Below are positions 41,080-42,130 of a DNA stretch of 42,130 nucleotides, in pieces (position 1 is the first letter of the stretch; each line of letters begins with the position of its first letter). The stretch comes from an uncultured Lachnospiraceae bacterium. GTDB lineage: Bacteria > Bacillota > Clostridia > Lachnospirales > Lachnospiraceae. The notes under the pieces are model-generated. The model did not search any database. It saw only the letters and a list, made by a program, of their open reading frames with translations, and was not told the DNA's origin. The stretch lies in the NCBI GenBank assembly GCA_944383965.1, contig CALWRQ010000011.1, positions 1 to 42,130 on the forward strand, written 5' to 3'. A program made the position numbers and the translations under genes.

Positions 41080-41223
41080 TTCCCGCCGGCAGACACTGCA
41101 CACGGCCGGTGCTTGACATAGATCCGGAGAGATCCCGCGCACTGCCGGGAGCGACCTGGGCGGCTGCGGCTGCAAACCGCCGCCGTTACATAAGGAACAG
41201 TGTCTGCCGGAGCGAGGCGGGAA
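41080..41223 (+). ncRNA. Candidate structured RNA of unknown class
   Basis: TTCCCGCC (41080-41087) pairs with GGCGGGAA (41216-41223) and GGCAGACACTG (41088-41098) with CAGTGTCTGCC (41198-41208), a 19-bp helix interrupted only by a 7-nt bulge on the 3' side, enclosing about 100 nt. Inside are several local hairpins: GCAC/GTGC, GATC/GATC, TCCCG/CGGGA and GGCGG/CCGCC. The helix ends just before the AAGGAG of the GIY-YIG gene. It might be a 6S-like RNA or a leader element; I cannot assign a family, and no good promoter was found. Confidence 0.45.
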
Positions 41224-41240
41224 AAGGAGACGGGATACCA

Positions 41241-41555
41241 ATGAAGAATTATACTTATCTGGTACGCTGCGCAGACGGGACCCTTTACTGCGGCTGGACA
41301 AACTGTCTGGAAAAAAGGATCCTTGCCCACAACAGCGGAAAGGGAGCCAAATATACAAAAAGCCGCCGCCCGGTGACTCTGGCCTACTATGAGGAGTTTG
41401 CCACCAGGGAGGAGGCTATGAGGCGGGAGTGGGCGATCAAAAAGCTCAGCAGAACGGAGAAGGAAAAACTGATCGCTTCAGGCCACAAACTGATACATCA
41501 CGATATAGTGACAGAGACTTCCGCCCATGACGAACAGATGGAAGATCTCATGTGA
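41241..41555 (+). CDS. GIY-YIG domain protein (UPF0213)
   Basis: A 104-residue protein with a stand-alone GIY-YIG nuclease fold: YTYLVRCADGTLYCGWT (the GIY...YIG equivalent) at 4-20, LEKRILAHNSGKGAKYT with the conserved Arg region, and RRPVTLAYYEEF with the catalytic Glu, followed by AMRREWAIKKLSR. Its cellular role in the UPF0213 family is unclear. Start ATG 41241 has AAAGGAGA 11 nt upstream. Its last 78 nt overlap the convergent hemolysin III gene. Confidence 0.9.
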   Translation: MKNYTYLVRCADGTLYCGWTNCLEKRILAHNSGKGAKYTKSRRPVTLAYYEEFATREEAMRREWAIKKLSRTEKEKLIASGHKLIHHDIVTETSAHDEQMEDLM

Positions 41556-42128
41556 TCCGAAATTTCTGTGTCTGGAATTAAAGAGAGGCAGCTTGAGGGC
41601 GTAGATCACCCCTCCGATGGTATAGATCACCCCACCGGCCAGGAGCCATCCGAAGGCTGCTGCGGGAAGGGCCAGGATGATCTTGCGCATGGCCAGAATA
41701 CAGATCCATCCCATGGAGATATAGATCAGGGAAGAAAACCACTTGGGGCAGGTCACCCAGAAAGCTTTTATGAGAATGCCCGCGGCGGCAATGGCCCAGA
41801 CCAGAGCAAGAAGATGCCATCCGGTAGAATCGCCCAGAACGATCAGACAGACGGGAGTGTAGGTTCCTGCGATCAGTACAAAGATCATCATATGGTCGAT
41901 TTTTTTCAGAATCTTATTGACTCTGGGAGAAATATCCAGGGTGTGATAGACAGTGCTGGCCGCATACAGCAGAATCATGCTGACGATGAAGACTGCAAGG
42001 GCGGCGGTATGGAGCCTTCCCGGTTCAGAAGCTGCTTTTACCAGCAGGGGGAAGGCGGCGAAAAAGGCAAGAACCATCCCGATAAAATGTGTGATGGCGC
42101 TGCCGGGATCTTTGAGATGGAATTTCAT
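41478..42128 (-). CDS. Hemolysin III / PAQR family membrane protein
   Basis: A 216-residue, 7-helix membrane protein. Family residues are visible: DPGSAITHFIGMVLAFFA, LYAASTVYHTLD (S-x3-H), KIDHMMIFVLIAGTYTPVCL (Asp/His) and the C-terminal HEIFHLFVMGGSLCHY (H-x3-H), which form the predicted metal site. The function of bacterial members is unsettled despite the name. The ATG is 2 nt from the window edge, so its ribosome binding site cannot be seen. The coding end overlaps the GIY-YIG gene by 78 nt. Confidence 0.92.
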   Translation of the reverse strand: MKFHLKDPGSAITHFIGMVLAFFAAFPLLVKAASEPGRLHTAALAVFIVSMILLYAASTVYHTLDISPRVNKILKKIDHMMIFVLIAGTYTPVCLIVLGDSTGWHLLALVWAIAAAGILIKAFWVTCPKWFSSLIYISMGWICILAMRKIILALPAAAFGWLLAGGVIYTIGGVIYALKLPLFNSRHRNFGSHEIFHLFVMGGSLCHYIVMYQFVA

Positions 42129-42130
42129 AA

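Noticed and set aside
41110-41140. TTGACA at 41113-41118 as a -35 box for the GIY-YIG gene
   Set aside because: No -10-like sequence follows at 16 to 19 nt; the stretch is GC-rich and inside the predicted RNA structure.
1-42130. CRISPR array, tRNA or rRNA genes
   Set aside because: No regularly spaced direct repeats, cloverleaf pattern or rRNA segments were seen on reading through; a covariance-model search was not possible.

Overview
The window looks like a chromosomal segment of an endospore-forming Firmicute of class Clostridia, most likely a Lachnospiraceae member. Evidence for this is the sporulation coat protein gene sipl-type (SPOCS domains plus LysM), strong AAGGAGG-type ribosome binding sites, the gene families present (LicD, DUF2304, DUF2142, ChW-like wall repeats) and a roughly balanced base composition. 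No rRNA, tRNA or CRISPR array was seen.

About the first 30 kb is a surface-polysaccharide (capsule or wall teichoic-like glycan) locus. On the minus strand at the left are a GT2 glycosyltransferase and a fused LicC-like cytidylyltransferase/CobD-like PLP enzyme (28-2821), driven by a consensus promoter. Divergent from them are a flippase and a LicD-type phosphotransferase (2966-5341). A complete IS3-family element (5383-6685) then sits inside what was the hairpin of a bidirectional terminator between licD and a convergent L,D-transpeptidase gene (6719-8197). From 8341 to 15169 runs a tight operon (GT8, two GT2, flippase, GT2, DUF2304, DUF2142) with overlaps of 4 to 20 nt. A second unit (15246-17249) holds rfbC, an ABC-2 export permease and a YgjP-like metalloprotease. 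The ATPase partner of the permease lies beyond an oppositely oriented mgsA gene and begins a third long operon (17941-30421): ATPase with glycan-binding tail, methyltransferase, a 1036-residue multidomain glycosyltransferase, GT2, a membrane protein, rfbF-rfbG-rfbH for a CDP-3,6-dideoxyhexose intermediate, a second LicD and a GtrB-like polyprenyl-phosphate glycosyltransferase. Together these genes would make nucleotide-activated sugars (dTDP-rhamnose branch, CDP-dideoxyhexose branch), assemble a glycan, decorate it with a phospho-aminoalcohol (phosphocholine or phosphoethanolamine) through LicD, and export it by flippase and/or ABC route.

From 30.4 kb onward the content is ordinary core and housekeeping genes: a small XRE regulator, a BCCT transporter, a lipoprotein, a secreted metallo-beta-lactamase-fold protein, a zinc-dependent phospholipase C-like protein, an AGCS amino-acid/sodium symporter, a Ca2+/Na+-type antiporter behind a clear yybP-ykoY (Mn2+) riboswitch, a PrcB-like lipoprotein, a TtcA-type tRNA thiolase, sipL, a UPF0213 GIY-YIG protein and a hemolysin III-family membrane protein. 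A long-stem RNA-like structure (41080-41223) of unknown identity precedes the GIY-YIG gene.

No wholly unknown defence or mobile system was evident. The points I find most worth a second look are the fused cytidylyltransferase/PLP enzyme paired with two LicD genes, the IS inside a terminator together with its own anti-readthrough hairpin, and the unexplained structured RNA.
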